Positions 14,504-14,812 of a DNA stretch of 14,812 nucleotides are shown piece after piece. The translations under genes were made by a program, and so were the position numbers. Numbering within the stretch: the first letter of the stretch is position 1; the number at the start of each line of letters is the position of its first letter. The DNA comes from JANQIV01 sp050117315 (lineage in GTDB: Bacteria; Bacteroidota; Ignavibacteria; Ignavibacteriales; Melioribacteraceae). Under the pieces are notes generated by a model. That model was not told the origin of the DNA and searched no databases. It was given only the letters and a program-made list of their open reading frames with translations. The DNA lies in NCBI GenBank assembly GCA_050117315.1, contig JASFMY010000150.1:1-14812 (forward strand), given 5' to 3'.

Positions 14504-14733
14504 ATGAATCCTTCAATAATACCTTTTTCGATTCGGTAGTATACAACACCAAAGAAAAAAAGTTAAGAAGTTTTGTAAACGGTGAATTTACAAACGATGA
14601 AAAAAGAGAATTTGAAAAAATATTAAATGAATCCGGCGAATTGAAAAAGGAGTTTGACGAATTCAAAAGAATGTGGAACAGTTTTGATATGGTAACAGTC
14701 ACCGAAGAACTTAATAAACCCTCTGCGAAATAA
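14504..14733 (+). pseudogene. Anti-sigma/FecR-N-like small protein with a one-base frameshift near the start
   Basis: The ATG at 14504 (AAAGGA at 14496-14501, short spacing) stops after 11 codons. One frame back, an uninterrupted 76-codon frame from 14494 to TAA 14731-14733 has no usable start. Its content is convincing: KKLRSFVNGEFTNDEKREFE and KKEFDEFKRMWNSFD match the FecR-N/anti-sigma style (fl.Gels.eEk.e.e.wl...pe....f.e.k..w). Joining the two frames at the T5 run 14524-14528 gives a 76-aa protein starting MNPSIIPFFDSVVYNT. So one T has been lost, or the ribosome slips back one base on TTT. No Cys pair of the zinc type and no membrane segment is seen, so even repaired it is a short soluble sigma-binding fragment rather than full FecR. 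It follows the sigma gene by 61 bases, as expected for a cognate anti-sigma factor. Sequencing error is a real alternative. Confidence 0.6.
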
Positions 14734-14796
14734 AATACTGTTTAAAGTGCTTCGAAATAGTTAATATTGTAAAAGGCAAAATATGGTAGAAGAAAT

Positions 14797-14812
14797 ATGA
14801 ACAATCCAATAT
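14797..14812 (+). CDS. Possible start of a further gene cut by the window edge
   Basis: ATG AAC AAT CCA ATA runs into the edge. It is preceded by AGAAG (14789-14793) at SD-like distance. Only five codons are visible, so no function can be proposed. Its same-strand position after the anti-sigma-like ORF would fit an operon. Confidence 0.2.

Noticed and set aside
14490..14702. 70-codon minus-strand ORF at the right end
   Set aside because: Low-complexity Ser/Phe/Asn composition; it is the antisense of the anti-sigma-like frame.

Overview
The window looks like a chromosomal segment of an AT-rich member of the Ignavibacteria/Chlorobi-Bacteroidota lineage. The main reasons are two secreted proteins with textbook type IX secretion (T9SS) type A sorting tails (NYPNPFNP ... 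LPSGIYIYSLK), an HU-like/DUF4469 protein, cytoplasmic many-PAS sensor kinases and a FecI-like ECF sigma factor. Good Shine-Dalgarno sequences before many genes fit Ignavibacteria better than typical Bacteroidetes. The lineage is inferred from protein style, not from a marker gene.

Layout. 1-123 (-) is the N-terminus of an ISNCY-like transposase that runs off the left edge. Behind it (265-402) lie three 46-bp tandem repeats and further GTACTT-containing inverted repeats that look like IS-end or transposase-binding sequence. 514-1212 (-) is an HU-like/DUF4469 DNA-binding protein, bracketed by two related palindromes (470-499 and 1412-1430). The 836-base divergent spacer 1213-2048 holds a compound palindromic repeat (1497-1583) and a structured leader (1818-2028) before the first T9SS cargo gene: a hairpin, a three-way-junction-like fold, a 10-codon ORF ending inside a complete anti-SD complement, and a last hairpin.

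2049-3041, 3125-3775 and 3787-5079 (+) encode a fibronectin-III/T9SS protein, an outer-membrane beta-barrel and a repeat-rich T9SS protein, a cell-surface cluster. A terminator at 3051-3077 separates the first from the other two, which form an operon. 5080-5540 is decayed sequence with a frameshifted GIY-YIG gene, followed by tRNA-Val(UAC) on the minus strand with its terminator and a candidate promoter.

5838-13032 (+) is a signalling block. It comprises a hybrid-like histidine kinase whose receiver domain has lost its phospho-acceptor Asp, a 1644-aa soluble kinase with eight PAS and two GAF domains, and a NarL-type response regulator starting 3 nt after it. The last two are a clear cognate pair. 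The right end (13213-14812) looks like stress control: a divergent Hsp20-like protein whose RBS has a perfect 9-nt complement upstream (a possible RNA thermometer), an unlisted 57-aa membrane ORF, an ECF sigma factor, and a FecR-N/anti-sigma-like ORF with its start out of frame by one base in a T run.

The candidates most likely to be undescribed are the leader RNA at 1818-2028, the self-complementary leader of the Hsp20-like gene, and the frameshifted sigma/anti-sigma pair. All calls come from reading the sequence; no database search was run.
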